Assembly (NCBI GenBank): GCA_937928555.1
Contig: CALFWR010000062.1
Location: forward strand, 1 to 57,346
Direction of reading: 5' to 3'
DNA from: an uncultured Pirellulaceae bacterium
GTDB lineage: Bacteria; Planctomycetota; Planctomycetia; Pirellulales; Pirellulaceae
DNA length: 57,346 nucleotides
This document shows, one piece after another, positions 36,401-45,225 of this stretch. Position 1 is the first letter of the stretch. Each line of letters begins with the position of its first letter. Position numbers and translations under genes: made by a program. Under the pieces are notes generated by a model. That model made no database searches and was not told the origin of the DNA. It was given only the letters and a program-made list of their open reading frames with translations.

Positions 36401-39400
36401 TCCATCACCGTGTGAGCATCGTCCACCGAAAGCGGCGCGATTCCCTGAAGCGAAAGTTGTTTGCGGATTCGCTCGTCGTCGGCCATGCCTTCGGTCCACG
36501 GCCCCCAATTGATGCTCGTCGCCGGCAAGCCGTTGGCTTTGCGGTGTTGGGCGAGGCCATCGAGAAACGCATTGGCCATCGCATAGTTGCTCTGCCCGCG
36601 TGAACCGAGTGTCGACGCGGCGGAAGAGTACAGGACGAAGAAGTCCAGACTGAGTCCCGCGGTGAACTCGTGCAACAGTCGCCCGCCGATTACTTTGGGG
36701 GCCAGCACATTTTCGAAGCGCTCCCATGTTTGCTGGTCGATCAAGCCATCGTCCATGACACCCGCAGCGTGGATGACGCCGCCAAGGGGAAGCAGGTCGC
36801 TGTCAAAGCGGGCGAACAGTTTCGCGATCTGCTCGCGCGAAGAAAGGTCCGCATTGTGGACGATGACGTCGCAGCGAACGGTGTCCAAAAAGGCCACGGT
36901 CTCTTCGTCCGGGTCGCGCCGCGAGACCAGAACCACCTGACCAGCGCCTTTTTCAGCAAGCCACTTTGCGGCGACGCGGCCAAGCTTGCCCAGCCCGCCG
37001 GTGATCAGGTAAGCCGCTTGGGGACGCGCGATCGGGGCTTCGGAGTCCTTTAGTTTTGCCGGAATCATCCGCGGAACGAAAAAGCCATCTTTCCCGATCG
37101 CAATCTGATTGTCTTTGGTTTCGCACAGTAAAACGTCCACCAGTGAATTGGCATTCGATTCACCACTCAAATCAATCAGGCGAACTCGATACTGCGGTTG
37201 TTCGGCACCCAGAACACGGCCCAATCCCCAAAACTGATGCTGCTCCGGGTCCGGATCAAAGTCATGCACGTTGACCGCATTGCCGGTCACGATTTGAATT
37301 CCGCAATCAATGCCGCGAATGTCTCGCTCTTGAAGGGCAGCGAACAGGTTCAACAATCCGCTGACGTTTTGCCTGGCTGAATCGGCGGACGAAGTGTCGA
37401 TGATCCACGTGATTCCGTCAGGAGCCCACTGGGAATCGTCGGCCGGGTCCCCACCGGTTTGGCTTTTCAGCAACGCGCCCCAGTCCTCGCTCGCCCCGAC
37501 AACAGCTGCGTGGTGGCCTTTTTCCTGTAACTGATTCGCGAGCGTGTTCGCCAGATCAGAATCCGGATCCGCGCAAGCAACCAGCCAGTTCAACTTGCCT
37601 TCAATCGGCGCCGTCAACCGCAAAGGCTCCCAGGCGATCTCGTAAGCCAGACGCTCGACGCCCTGGCCGGCCATCTTTCGCATCGCAGCAAGGCTGACCT
37701 GTTGCACACGTAGATCGACCAACTGCAACAACACCGATCCATCTTCGCCAATCAGCGTCAGGTCCGCTGTGCGAACGGCCCCTTCGTTCTGTTTCCAAAC
37801 CGCATGACAGGTGACTTCGCCCGAAACCGTGCTGAACGAGTCGATCCGGCCAACGCCGACGGGCAAAAATAAATGGTCGCTGTCCTCTTTGAGTAAGCCA
37901 ACCGCCAGCGAGTGCAGGGCTCCGTCAAGAATCGTGGGCGATACGTTGAAACCACGAATGTCGGCCTGATCGACCAACGTTGTCACGACTTCGGTTTCGT
38001 TAAAAGCAATCGACTGGATGACCTGGAACTGCGGGCCGTAGTTCAAGCCCAAGGATTCCATGTGGCGATAAAAGTCTTCCACGTTGCCGGTCTCAGAACA
38101 TCGCTCGACAAGCGACGCCGTCTGGATCTTTTCTGGTCCGTCGGTTGTGGCGGATTCGAATTTCGCGGTGAAGTGACGTTGCCAGCTTTTGCCACCGGAC
38201 CACGATTCAAGCGACCGTCCCGTTTCGGGATTGGATTTGATCACGGTCTGGATGGGAGTGCGGGCGACCGGTTGCAGTGGCAGTTCAAAGGTCGCATCGA
38301 CGATCGATTGTCCTTCTGCGGCCGCGATCGCGATCTCAAGCCACGCGGCCCCCGGCAGCACGACGTTGCCCATGACTTCGTGATCGGGAAGCCAGGCAGG
38401 GCTGTCGGTGTCGACGAAACTCTCATAACGTTTTTCATTGTTGGCACCGGCAAGCGAAATCTCACTGCCCAGCAGTGGGTGCGCGGTGTGGAACTCCGCA
38501 TGAGCGGCCCGAGGTTTGTCCGGCCCCCAAAATCGACGACGCTGAAACGGATACGTCGGCAACAGGACTCGGCTCGCGTCGGAGTCGAAGTCCGCAAAGA
38601 ATTTCTCAAAATTCGGATTGGCACCGTGGACGTATAGCTGTCCCAAACAGGCAACGATCGAATCGTGGTCAGCGTTGTCCCGAACAAGGCAACATGCCAG
38701 TGAATCGGGTTGGCGTTTCCAGTTTGCCGCCGCCATCCGCGTCAGCACTGCGTGCGGACCCAGTTCAAGCAAAACGTCGACATTGACCTCGTTAAGCCTT
38801 TCGATGCTGGAGGCATAGCGAACGGCGCTGCGAATGTGTTGAGCCCAGTATTGCCCATCAAGCACACGGTCGGCGGCAAGTATCTCGCCGGTGATGTTGC
38901 AGACCAGGGGGATCTTCGCCGGCGCGAACGTAACCGAATCGGCGAACGTCGCGAAGGGTTCCAGGATCGGATCCATCAGGTGCGAGTGAAACGCGTGCGA
39001 TGTGACAAGCATTTTTGTGCGGATGCTTTTTTCAGCAAACACCGATTCGATTTCTGCGACCGCGGCTTCGGTCCCTGAGACGACCATGTGGGTGCCGTTT
39101 TCGGCGGCAAGCGAAACGTGGTCGCGACCATCGATGGCTGCTGTGACTTCTTGGTTGGAAGCAAACACGGCCAGCATCTTTCCGCCGCGCGGCAGGCTGC
39201 CAATCAGGCGTCCGCGTTCGCAAATAAGTTTCAATCCATCGTCCCAGGACATCATCCCGGCAACGCAGGCGGCCGCAAATTGGCCAACGCTATGGCCCAG
39301 AACGATGTCCGGTTGAAGGTTCCAGCTTTGCAGCAGTTTTGCCAGCCCCATTTGCACCGCAAAGATCGCGGGCTGAGTCCATGTGGTGTCGTTGATCCGA

Positions 39401-41286
39401 TCCGATTCGCCAAACAGCACATCGCGAAGCGACTCGCCGCGAAGCGACTGAATCTGCCGATCACAAAAATCGATGGCGTCCCGGAACACCTCGTAGCGAT
39501 CGTAAAGCCCAGCGGCCATGCCTGTGTACTGCGATCCCTGGCCGGTAAATTGCCACGCCGTTTTGGGTTCGCGACGGGCGTAACCTGAAAAAGCCTGTTC
39601 GGCTTTGCTGCCGCGAAGCAACGATTGCAGTTGGTCCGCTGCGTCAGTGGAATTTTCGGCAACCACCGCGATTCGGTGCTCAAATGAGTCCCGGCAGACG
39701 GTCGCCGAAAAGGCAACATCGGCCAGGGGCGCGGATGTGCCGGCAAGGTGTTTCGCAAACGAGTCACCAAGCTCTTCAAGGGCAGATTCAGATTTGGCAG
39801 AAATCGTGACCAACTGGGCTGGCTCGGCGGTGGCCGACTTCGGTTTCGATCCGACCGATCGAACGTGAGAACTCTGTGGCTTTCCAGTTGGCCGGTAGTT
39901 TTCGACAACAACGTGTGCGTTGGTGCCGCTCATTCCAAACGCGCTCACGCCGGCGATTTTTTGTTGGTCGTCAGGCCAGGGCGTCGTCCCGGTGAGGACT
40001 TTGACAGGAATCGAATCCCAAGGAATGTGTGGGTTGGGTGTTTCGAAATTTAACTGGCCGGGAATCTCGTCGTGCTGCATCGCCAGCAGGACTTTGATCA
40101 TACCCGCCATGCCCGCTGCGGCTTCGAGGTGGCCGATGTTTGTTTTCACGCTGCCGACGAGCAGCGGATTATCTTTGGTGCGATCCCCGGAAAGCGCCGC
40201 CGCTGCGGCTCGCATTTCGATCGGATCACCCAGCTCGGTTCCCGTTCCGTGGGCTTCGAGGTAGGCGATCTGGCCGGGAGAAAAGCCGGCTCGGTCGACC
40301 GCTTCGCGGATGACTTTTTCTTGGGCCTTGGGGTTGGGAGCGGTCAGCCCGCTGCTGAATCCGTTGTGACCAACAGCCGATCCGCGGATCACGCCAAGGA
40401 TCGTGTCGCCGGCCGCTTCGGCATCCGAAAGCCGCCGCAAAGTCACCACGCCGCAGCCTTCGCCGCGCAGGTAACCGTCCGCCGCGGCGTCGAATGCACG
40501 CGATTGACCGGTCGGCGAAAGAGCCTGGAGCTTGCAGGTGAGGATATTGGTCGTTGGCGAGCAAATCGCGTTAACGCCACCGACCAGGGCCTGATCGCAA
40601 TCGCGACACTGGAGGCTTTGGATGGCAAGGTGGATCGCAACCAGTGATGACGAACAGGCGGTATCAACCGCGACGCTGGGGCCCTGCAGCCCAAGATAGT
40701 ACGCCAGGCGACCACAAAGAAAACTTCCTGCAGCACCGGTCGCGATGTACGGATTCAAATTCAAAAACGAATCGCTGGCTTCGTTTTGATAGTCGTTGTG
40801 CATCCAACCAACAAACACGCCGGTCCGAGCCGCGATCTTTTTTGTTGGCCATCCGGCCCGTTCGAGGGCTTCCCAGCCGCACTCCATCAGAAGCCTTTGC
40901 TGCGGATCAACCCACGTCGCTTCACGCGGCGAAATGCCAAAGAACTCAGGGTCCATTCGGTCGATGCCATCCAAAAAGCAACCGCGACGCGCGTACATTT
41001 TCCCTGGCACATTCGGGTCGTCATCGTGAAACGCATCCATATCCCAGCGGTCGGTTGGGATTTCGCTGACGTTGTCCGTTTGTTTGACCAGCGAATCCCA
41101 AAAGGCTTCCGGCGTGTAAGCTGCGGCGGGAAAACGACAGGCCATCGAAACAATCGCGATCGGCTCGCCGGTGACGAACTGAGCCTGGGCGAGTTGCTGT
41201 TTCAGCTCGCGGATTTTTAGCAACGCCTGTTTGGCAGGGGAAAGGGCCGCGATGGTTTCCGGCTTGATCGTCGTCGAATTGTTCAT
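33490..41286 (-). CDS. Type I polyketide synthase, KS-AT-DH-KR-ACP plus degenerate KS-AT
   Basis: A 2598-residue modular synthase. An N-terminal docking-type helix ('LSPAKQALLKIRELKQQL') is followed by KS1 (catalytic Cys211 in 'VDTACSSS'), AT1 (Ser666 in 'GHSVG'; 'SHAFHS' indicates malonyl-CoA), DH (His969 in 'LPDHEVMGNVVLPG' and Asp1121 in 'DGALHS'), KR ('TGGLGKLG' from 1429, Tyr1568 in 'SNYAMAN', 'MDD' suggesting B-type) and ACP (Ser1722 in 'GLDSL'). There is no ER. A second KS has Ser1961 where the Cys should be ('VDTASSSS') but keeps both histidines. The second AT reads 'GFGSG' in place of 'GHSxG' and is internally shortened around a triple TSADDS repeat. The protein ends after the post-AT linker with no second ACP or thioesterase. 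The active module should make double bonds. The whole may be iterative. Confidence 0.92.
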   Translation of the reverse strand: MNNSTTIKPETIAALSPAKQALLKIRELKQQLAQAQFVTGEPIAIVSMACRFPAAAYTPEAFWDSLVKQTDNVSEIPTDRWDMDAFHDDDPNVPGKMYARRGCFLDGIDRMDPEFFGISPREATWVDPQQRLLMECGWEALERAGWPTKKIAARTGVFVGWMHNDYQNEASDSFLNLNPYIATGAAGSFLCGRLAYYLGLQGPSVAVDTACSSSLVAIHLAIQSLQCRDCDQALVGGVNAICSPTTNILTCKLQALSPTGQSRAFDAAADGYLRGEGCGVVTLRRLSDAEAAGDTILGVIRGSAVGHNGFSSGLTAPNPKAQEKVIREAVDRAGFSPGQIAYLEAHGTGTELGDPIEMRAAAAALSGDRTKDNPLLVGSVKTNIGHLEAAAGMAGMIKVLLAMQHDEIPGQLNFETPNPHIPWDSIPVKVLTGTTPWPDDQQKIAGVSAFGMSGTNAHVVVENYRPTGKPQSSHVRSVGSKPKSATAEPAQLVTISAKSESALEELGDSFAKHLAGTSAPLADVAFSATVCRDSFEHRIAVVAENSTDAADQLQSLLRGSKAEQAFSGYARREPKTAWQFTGQGSQYTGMAAGLYDRYEVFRDAIDFCDRQIQSLRGESLRDVLFGESDRINDTTWTQPAIFAVQMGLAKLLQSWNLQPDIVLGHSVGQFAAACVAGMMSWDDGLKLICERGRLIGSLPRGGKMLAVFASNQEVTAAIDGRDHVSLAAENGTHMVVSGTEAAVAEIESVFAEKSIRTKMLVTSHAFHSHLMDPILEPFATFADSVTFAPAKIPLVCNITGEILAADRVLDGQYWAQHIRSAVRYASSIERLNEVNVDVLLELGPHAVLTRMAAANWKRQPDSLACCLVRDNADHDSIVACLGQLYVHGANPNFEKFFADFDSDASRVLLPTYPFQRRRFWGPDKPRAAHAEFHTAHPLLGSEISLAGANNEKRYESFVDTDSPAWLPDHEVMGNVVLPGAAWLEIAIAAAEGQSIVDATFELPLQPVARTPIQTVIKSNPETGRSLESWSGGKSWQRHFTAKFESATTDGPEKIQTASLVERCSETGNVEDFYRHMESLGLNYGPQFQVIQSIAFNETEVVTTLVDQADIRGFNVSPTILDGALHSLAVGLLKEDSDHLFLPVGVGRIDSFSTVSGEVTCHAVWKQNEGAVRTADLTLIGEDGSVLLQLVDLRVQQVSLAAMRKMAGQGVERLAYEIAWEPLRLTAPIEGKLNWLVACADPDSDLANTLANQLQEKGHHAAVVGASEDWGALLKSQTGGDPADDSQWAPDGITWIIDTSSADSARQNVSGLLNLFAALQERDIRGIDCGIQIVTGNAVNVHDFDPDPEQHQFWGLGRVLGAEQPQYRVRLIDLSGESNANSLVDVLLCETKDNQIAIGKDGFFVPRMIPAKLKDSEAPIARPQAAYLITGGLGKLGRVAAKWLAEKGAGQVVLVSRRDPDEETVAFLDTVRCDVIVHNADLSSREQIAKLFARFDSDLLPLGGVIHAAGVMDDGLIDQQTWERFENVLAPKVIGGRLLHEFTAGLSLDFFVLYSSAASTLGSRGQSNYAMANAFLDGLAQHRKANGLPATSINWGPWTEGMADDERIRKQLSLQGIAPLSVDDAHTVMEKMLASQLTQATVIDADWRRMPMSGANPMLSKLAPAKRKRSQGDSQLVAKLKKLATAERRPALLKIVSESLQRILSTPDAPATDRPLIEMGLDSLMAVEFGTELQQMLGDGFDVGPTMLFDHPSIDAITDHVLELVNESDSGESKPESAKAVAIQQPKSIDREDIAIIGMACRFPGAHNVEQFWQNLVDGVDSVREIPADRWDIDRFYREEPTPGKMYTRHGGFLDDIDQFDPEFFNISQQEACWIDPQHRMLLENSYLAMENAGIATAPLADSNVGVFMGIMGQDYAFIPTLDDEGIIEAFQGAGLSHSAGVGRISYVFGFHGPSVAVDTASSSSLVALMQAVRSLQEGSCNMALAGGVNAILVPVNSLLMSKAGLLSKDGRCKSFSADASGFGRGEGCGVVVLKRLSDAQRDGDRIMAVVRGGAVVHGGTSSGITAPSGKAQSRVITEALRDAGVAPSQVQYLEAHGTGTEYGDPMELMAAAGVYGKGRDREQPLLVGSVKANISHLEAAGGVSGLIKTVLCLDKGTIPPQVHFDQPSPHVPWKRLPVKMVTEKTDWPDVEQRLAGLTAIGLIGTNAHVVLGGYDSPNNSPIALPNSESAPQPPAPSKRQLFTLSAKTPESLAKLATEFHRWLSQKPDANLRDICSTLAVGRRHYRYRIAEHVATLDELAGVLLDRGAQEIQPAGTSPTLVWEFSDRGFEIGVARELFRHEPVFRNAIREIDQRLAAEFEGLKPKASLFAGTDEPEELNYTDVFAFHCGVAKLLQSWGIQPDLAIGFGSGQYAAACVAGCLCFLDAAVLVQKSYEILHKHDWTSADDSTSADDSTSADDELDAFEAFADQFNFYPPNLPLACARSGQMIPVHKSPGGNYWREHVFAHVKRDEVLDLVTEFGADARIRFGGQINKDSTTMQFDTQQGHYLDVITELYKLGIALDFGPTFKGARKLALPGYVFEKQRYWITEVAKYAQPN
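33911..33964. repeat. Three tandem 18-bp repeats within the second AT of the synthase
   Basis: The unit tcatccgccgatgtcgaa occurs three times in a row with one base changed in the first and one in the last copy. It is in frame and encodes acidic Ser/Asp/Thr repeats (TSADDS, about residues 2441-2459). It sits where the middle of a normal AT domain should be, so it marks degeneration of that domain. Confidence 0.92.
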
Positions 41287-41374
41287 GATGTAATGATCCC
41301 CGTAGCCGAAGCATGGAAGTTCGACGGCTTTTCCGTAGGGCGAATTGGATTCCTGTTTCTTCCTTGATCGATCA

Positions 41375-43342
41375 CTACTGAAGCTCCTTCAGAAGTGCTT
41401 CGATGGCTTCCTGTTCCGAAAGCGATTCGACTTCTTCGCGAATCGAATCGGAAACTGTTTCCGCTGCCGGTTTGTGGTCGGCGATCGCTGCGGATTCTTT
41501 CGTGTATAGCTGCTCAACCAGGAACCCGGCCAAATCGCAAACGCGAGGGTGATCGAAAATCGTTGTCGCAGCGAACTCATGCCCCGGGCCAAGTTCCGCC
41601 TGAAGTTGGGCACTCATTTCGACGATCATCAGCGAATCGAGCCCCGCGTCGAGCAGCCTTGTTTCGGGCAGCACTGCCTCGTCCTGGCGGCCAATCGTTT
41701 GCACCAGGCCCTGGAGGAATTCGTTCGTCGCAGCGATGCGATTGTTCGCATGGGTTCTGGCGAGGGTGTTTTTTAATGTTGGCCGACGAAGCTGAAGCTG
41801 CGCCGCAGAGTCGGCGCTGGCAGGCGAGGGAATGTTCCGCTCGCGAAGTTCTTTCTTGAGGATCTTTCCCGATGGGTTTCGCGGCAGTTCCTTGAGGAAA
41901 ATAATTTGACGCGGCGATTTGTAGTTCGCAAGTCGCGACTGGGCAAACGCTCGCACGTCATCGGCAACCGGATGACTGCTGCCTGAGCCGACACCATCGC
42001 CATGCACTGCGTCCGCCGGAACTTCGTGGCTGACAAGAAAAGCAACCACCTGCTCGCCGAAGACTTCGTCGGGAAACCCAACCACCGCAGCCTCTTCGAC
42101 GCTCGCGTGATCCAGCAGCACGCGCTCGACTTCGGCCGGATAGACCTTCAATCCGCCCACCGAAATCATGTCTTTGACCCGGTCCACGATGTAAAAAAAA
42201 CCATCCTGATCAACCTGGCCAATGTCGCCCGAATGAAACCAGCCAGCGCGGATGGATTCGGCAGTTTCTTCATCGCGATTCCAGTAGCCCAGCATCACGT
42301 TGGGGCCACGAATGATAATTTCGCCGGGTTCGCCGGGCTGGCACTCCTGACCGGTTTCCGGATCGACGACTTTCATTTCCACAGCGTCAATCGGAGTCCC
42401 AATCGAACCGGGAGTAAATCGAACTTTATGATTGTAGCTGGCAAACGGCGATGTCTCGGTCAGTCCATATCCCTCATGGATCGGCATGTTGAACTTTTCC
42501 CGCCACCGCTGAGCGGTTTGGATCGGCAGCGTCGTGGCTGCCGAAAAGCAATAGTTTACCGAACTCAAATCGGATGCATCGCAGCGGTCGTGCAGTAAAC
42601 CAAACATCATCGGCACACCGTAAAGCTGCGTGACGCCTTGTTCCTGAATCAGATTCACCGCTTCGGTCAGATCAAACTGTCGCTGCATGACCAGCGTGGC
42701 CCCGACGTTTAGCACCGAATTCAACAACGCGTTCTGGCCAAAGCAATGAAACAACGGCACCGCCAGCAGGACAACATCCTTCGACTGTTGGTTGCAAAGA
42801 TGATTGAAGGCCGCCACGTTGGAGCGAACGTTGGCGTGCGACAGCGTCGCGCCCTTGGGAAATCCTGTGGTGCCAGAAGTGTACAAAATCAACGCCGCAT
42901 CGTTGGGGTCTGCCCTGTGCCAAAATCCGGCTTGGGCGTCCGAAGCGGATTGCAGTGCCTTGCCGTTACACAAAAGTCCATCGTCTGAGGTCACGATGGT
43001 TGCGGTTCCTTCTCGTGTCGCCTGGCCGTTTTCGACGAACGCCTTGGGCTGGCAGTCTTCGATCACAAACTGGACTTCGGAATCGGCCAGTCGCGAACTG
43101 ACAGAGACGGCGATGGCACCCACTCGTAAGGCAGCGTAGTACCAGATCGCAAACGCGGGCACATTGGGAAGCTTGATCGCGACCCGATCGCCACGGCCAA
43201 CGCCCATATCGCAAAGGACTTCTGCGGCGGCGGCGGAACCGTGATTCAGTTGGCTGTAGGTAATAGATTGGCCTTCAAACCAAATCGCGGTTTTGTCTGG
43301 CAGGAGCTTTGCGGTCGACGTGAGGCTTTCGCAGATGTTCAT
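41375..43342 (-). CDS. Acyl-AMP/CoA ligase with fused carrier protein
   Basis: A 655-residue two-domain protein. The adenylating domain (about residues 1-510) has 'LYTSGTTGFPKGA', 'GYGLTETSP', 'GWFHSGDIG' and the catalytic Lys in 'NPSGKILKKEL'. An acyl carrier domain follows (about 530-610), with the phosphopantetheine Ser in 'AGLDSLMIVEM'. The last residues 'LSEQEAIEALLKELQ' resemble the C-terminal docking helix of PKS subunits, matching the helix at the start of the synthase encoded next. It should activate a carboxylic acid, probably cinnamate from the upstream lyase, and load it on its own carrier as starter unit. Its ATG overlaps the lyase stop as ATGA. Confidence 0.88.
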   Translation of the reverse strand: MNICESLTSTAKLLPDKTAIWFEGQSITYSQLNHGSAAAAEVLCDMGVGRGDRVAIKLPNVPAFAIWYYAALRVGAIAVSVSSRLADSEVQFVIEDCQPKAFVENGQATREGTATIVTSDDGLLCNGKALQSASDAQAGFWHRADPNDAALILYTSGTTGFPKGATLSHANVRSNVAAFNHLCNQQSKDVVLLAVPLFHCFGQNALLNSVLNVGATLVMQRQFDLTEAVNLIQEQGVTQLYGVPMMFGLLHDRCDASDLSSVNYCFSAATTLPIQTAQRWREKFNMPIHEGYGLTETSPFASYNHKVRFTPGSIGTPIDAVEMKVVDPETGQECQPGEPGEIIIRGPNVMLGYWNRDEETAESIRAGWFHSGDIGQVDQDGFFYIVDRVKDMISVGGLKVYPAEVERVLLDHASVEEAAVVGFPDEVFGEQVVAFLVSHEVPADAVHGDGVGSGSSHPVADDVRAFAQSRLANYKSPRQIIFLKELPRNPSGKILKKELRERNIPSPASADSAAQLQLRRPTLKNTLARTHANNRIAATNEFLQGLVQTIGRQDEAVLPETRLLDAGLDSLMIVEMSAQLQAELGPGHEFAATTIFDHPRVCDLAGFLVEQLYTKESAAIADHKPAAETVSDSIREEVESLSEQEAIEALLKELQ

Positions 43343-44997
43343 GACGTTTCACAGAACTCCGCTTCGAAGGAGTCATCGATCACTGCAACGGCAGCGTGAA
43401 TCTCGTCGCCGTTCTCAAGATCCATCTTCAGTGATTCAATGTCCTGCTCAAGCCAACGATCGGTGTCATCAAAAACCAGAGGCTTGTCTTTTCCGAGCGG
43501 AACGCCCAGCACGCGGTATACCGATTCGTAAAGGTCACCGCCCAGTTCGCCAAGCATCACGCGGCCGTCAAAATGCCCTGCAACGCCCCGCGCTCTCAAA
43601 TCGCAAGCCTGGACCGCTGAAATCAACGACGTGCCCAGATATTGACGAAACAGCTTCACACTTTGCCAGGCCAAATTCGCAGACCCCCAGCTCAAGCCGT
43701 TAATGTTTTGGTTGTATTGCTCGGCATGAGTCGGAAAATGCTCGGTGATTGGATTGGCTTGCCAGGTCAGCATCGGCATAATCGAATTTGCAGTGATCTG
43801 CAAACCCTTCAGCCCCATGTTGTAGGGTTTCGCATCGTTGCCACGCAGCGACGGCGGCAAACCCCGACTGAACTCGGGCGTCACCAGCGTCGCCAACTGC
43901 ACGTCCAGGTGCTTGGCCATCAGTCCAATGTGTCGTCGCAGTTCATCCATCGACACCGCGATGTACTGGCCAAGAAAATTGCCGCTCTGGTGAAAGTCAC
44001 CGGCGTCGGTATCGACCAGCGGGTTATCAGAAACCGAATTCATTTCGGTTTCGACGATCGAACGAACGCGAGCGATGCCTTCAACGATTGGGCCGAAGTA
44101 CTGCGGCAGGCAACGAAGCGAATATCGGTCCTGCACGCTGGCGGCTTGATCGGTGGTCACGGCTTGACCTTCGGACAACAGGTCCTTCATGGCTGCTGCG
44201 ATCCAGATTTGCCCCGGATGAGGTTTCTTTTGGTGAACAAAATCGGCGAACGGAGCCTGCAGCGCAAGGAGGCTTCGTAGCATCAACGCGTGAGCACCGA
44301 TCGCAACGGACATCAGCTTTTGGGATTCGTAAACGGCCCCTGCAGCGATCGCGGAAGAAAACGAAGTCCCGTTGACCAAAGCCAGACCTTCCTTGGGGCG
44401 GAGCGAAAGCGGTTCCAGGTTCAGCCGCAAAAGGGCTTCCCTAGCCATCAGTGACTGGCCGCCCAATTCGACCATCGCATTGGAGCCGATGATCGTTCGT
44501 GCGATCACGCTAAGCGGAACAAGGTCGCCGCTGGCACCGATGGAACCCAATTCTCGGACGACCGGAATGGCATCCGCGTTAACCAGGGTGATGAGTCGCT
44601 CGATGAGTTCGTATCGCGCACCGGAACAACCTTGCAGTAACACGTTGGCTCGCAGGATCATCGCCGCCCGCGTGTGTCGTGCTTCCAGAGGATCGCCAGC
44701 ACCAGCGGCGAGAAACGAAAGCAAATTTTCTTGCGACGACGCAGCCAACTCACAAGGGATCGACTTGTCCGCCATCCCGCCGAAACCGGTCGTCACTCCG
44801 TAAATCTGTCGGTTGTCGGCAATCGCCTGGTCGACCATCGCGACAGCTTTCTCGACGCGGCGACGAACCGCCGGGTCGGCGCTCAGGTGTAATTTCAGTT
44901 GATCCTTTGAAGCAACAGCGAGTGACTTTACGGAAACGGACTGGCCGCCGAGAGTCAGGGCTCCTGTCGTTATGGACGCAATCGCGGGCGTAAGCAT
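43339..44997 (-). CDS. MIO-dependent aromatic amino acid ammonia-lyase, PAL-like
   Basis: A 552-residue lyase of the HAL/PAL/TAL family. The cofactor-forming triad Ala155-Ser156-Gly157 is in 'GSIGASGDLVPLS' and the catalytic Tyr lies in 'YGVTTGFGG'. 'GLKGLQITANSIMPML' and 'FPTHAEQYNQNIN' are like cyanobacterial PALs. The selectivity position equivalent to His89 of the Rhodobacter tyrosine enzyme appears to be Phe95 ('NLLSFLAAG'), which favours phenylalanine; histidine ammonia-lyases have Ser-His there. It therefore probably makes cinnamate and ammonia, although an aminomutase role is possible. It is the first gene of the operon and overlaps the ligase gene by four bases. The 228 bases upstream should contain the operon promoter; I cannot identify its boxes. 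Confidence 0.85.
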   Translation of the reverse strand: MLTPAIASITTGALTLGGQSVSVKSLAVASKDQLKLHLSADPAVRRRVEKAVAMVDQAIADNRQIYGVTTGFGGMADKSIPCELAASSQENLLSFLAAGAGDPLEARHTRAAMILRANVLLQGCSGARYELIERLITLVNADAIPVVRELGSIGASGDLVPLSVIARTIIGSNAMVELGGQSLMAREALLRLNLEPLSLRPKEGLALVNGTSFSSAIAAGAVYESQKLMSVAIGAHALMLRSLLALQAPFADFVHQKKPHPGQIWIAAAMKDLLSEGQAVTTDQAASVQDRYSLRCLPQYFGPIVEGIARVRSIVETEMNSVSDNPLVDTDAGDFHQSGNFLGQYIAVSMDELRRHIGLMAKHLDVQLATLVTPEFSRGLPPSLRGNDAKPYNMGLKGLQITANSIMPMLTWQANPITEHFPTHAEQYNQNINGLSWGSANLAWQSVKLFRQYLGTSLISAVQACDLRARGVAGHFDGRVMLGELGGDLYESVYRVLGVPLGKDKPLVFDDTDRWLEQDIESLKMDLENGDEIHAAVAVIDDSFEAEFCETS

Positions 44998-45225
44998 GGA
45001 AGTAAAATCACGTCAAACCAAATAATCGACTGTTGCTACACTCCGGAATGCGAGCAAGGCCGATGTTTCCATATCCCGGATTTTTCTCAAAAAAAGAACG
45101 GCAAGGAGTCTCGTACGTCCCTGAGTTTGGCGGGGAAAGCACTGTATTGGAAATGCAGACAGAATCGGTAACGGCATCCAAACCTCCAGTCCTTTGGCAG
45201 CTGTCGGCGTGCAATCGCCTATAAG

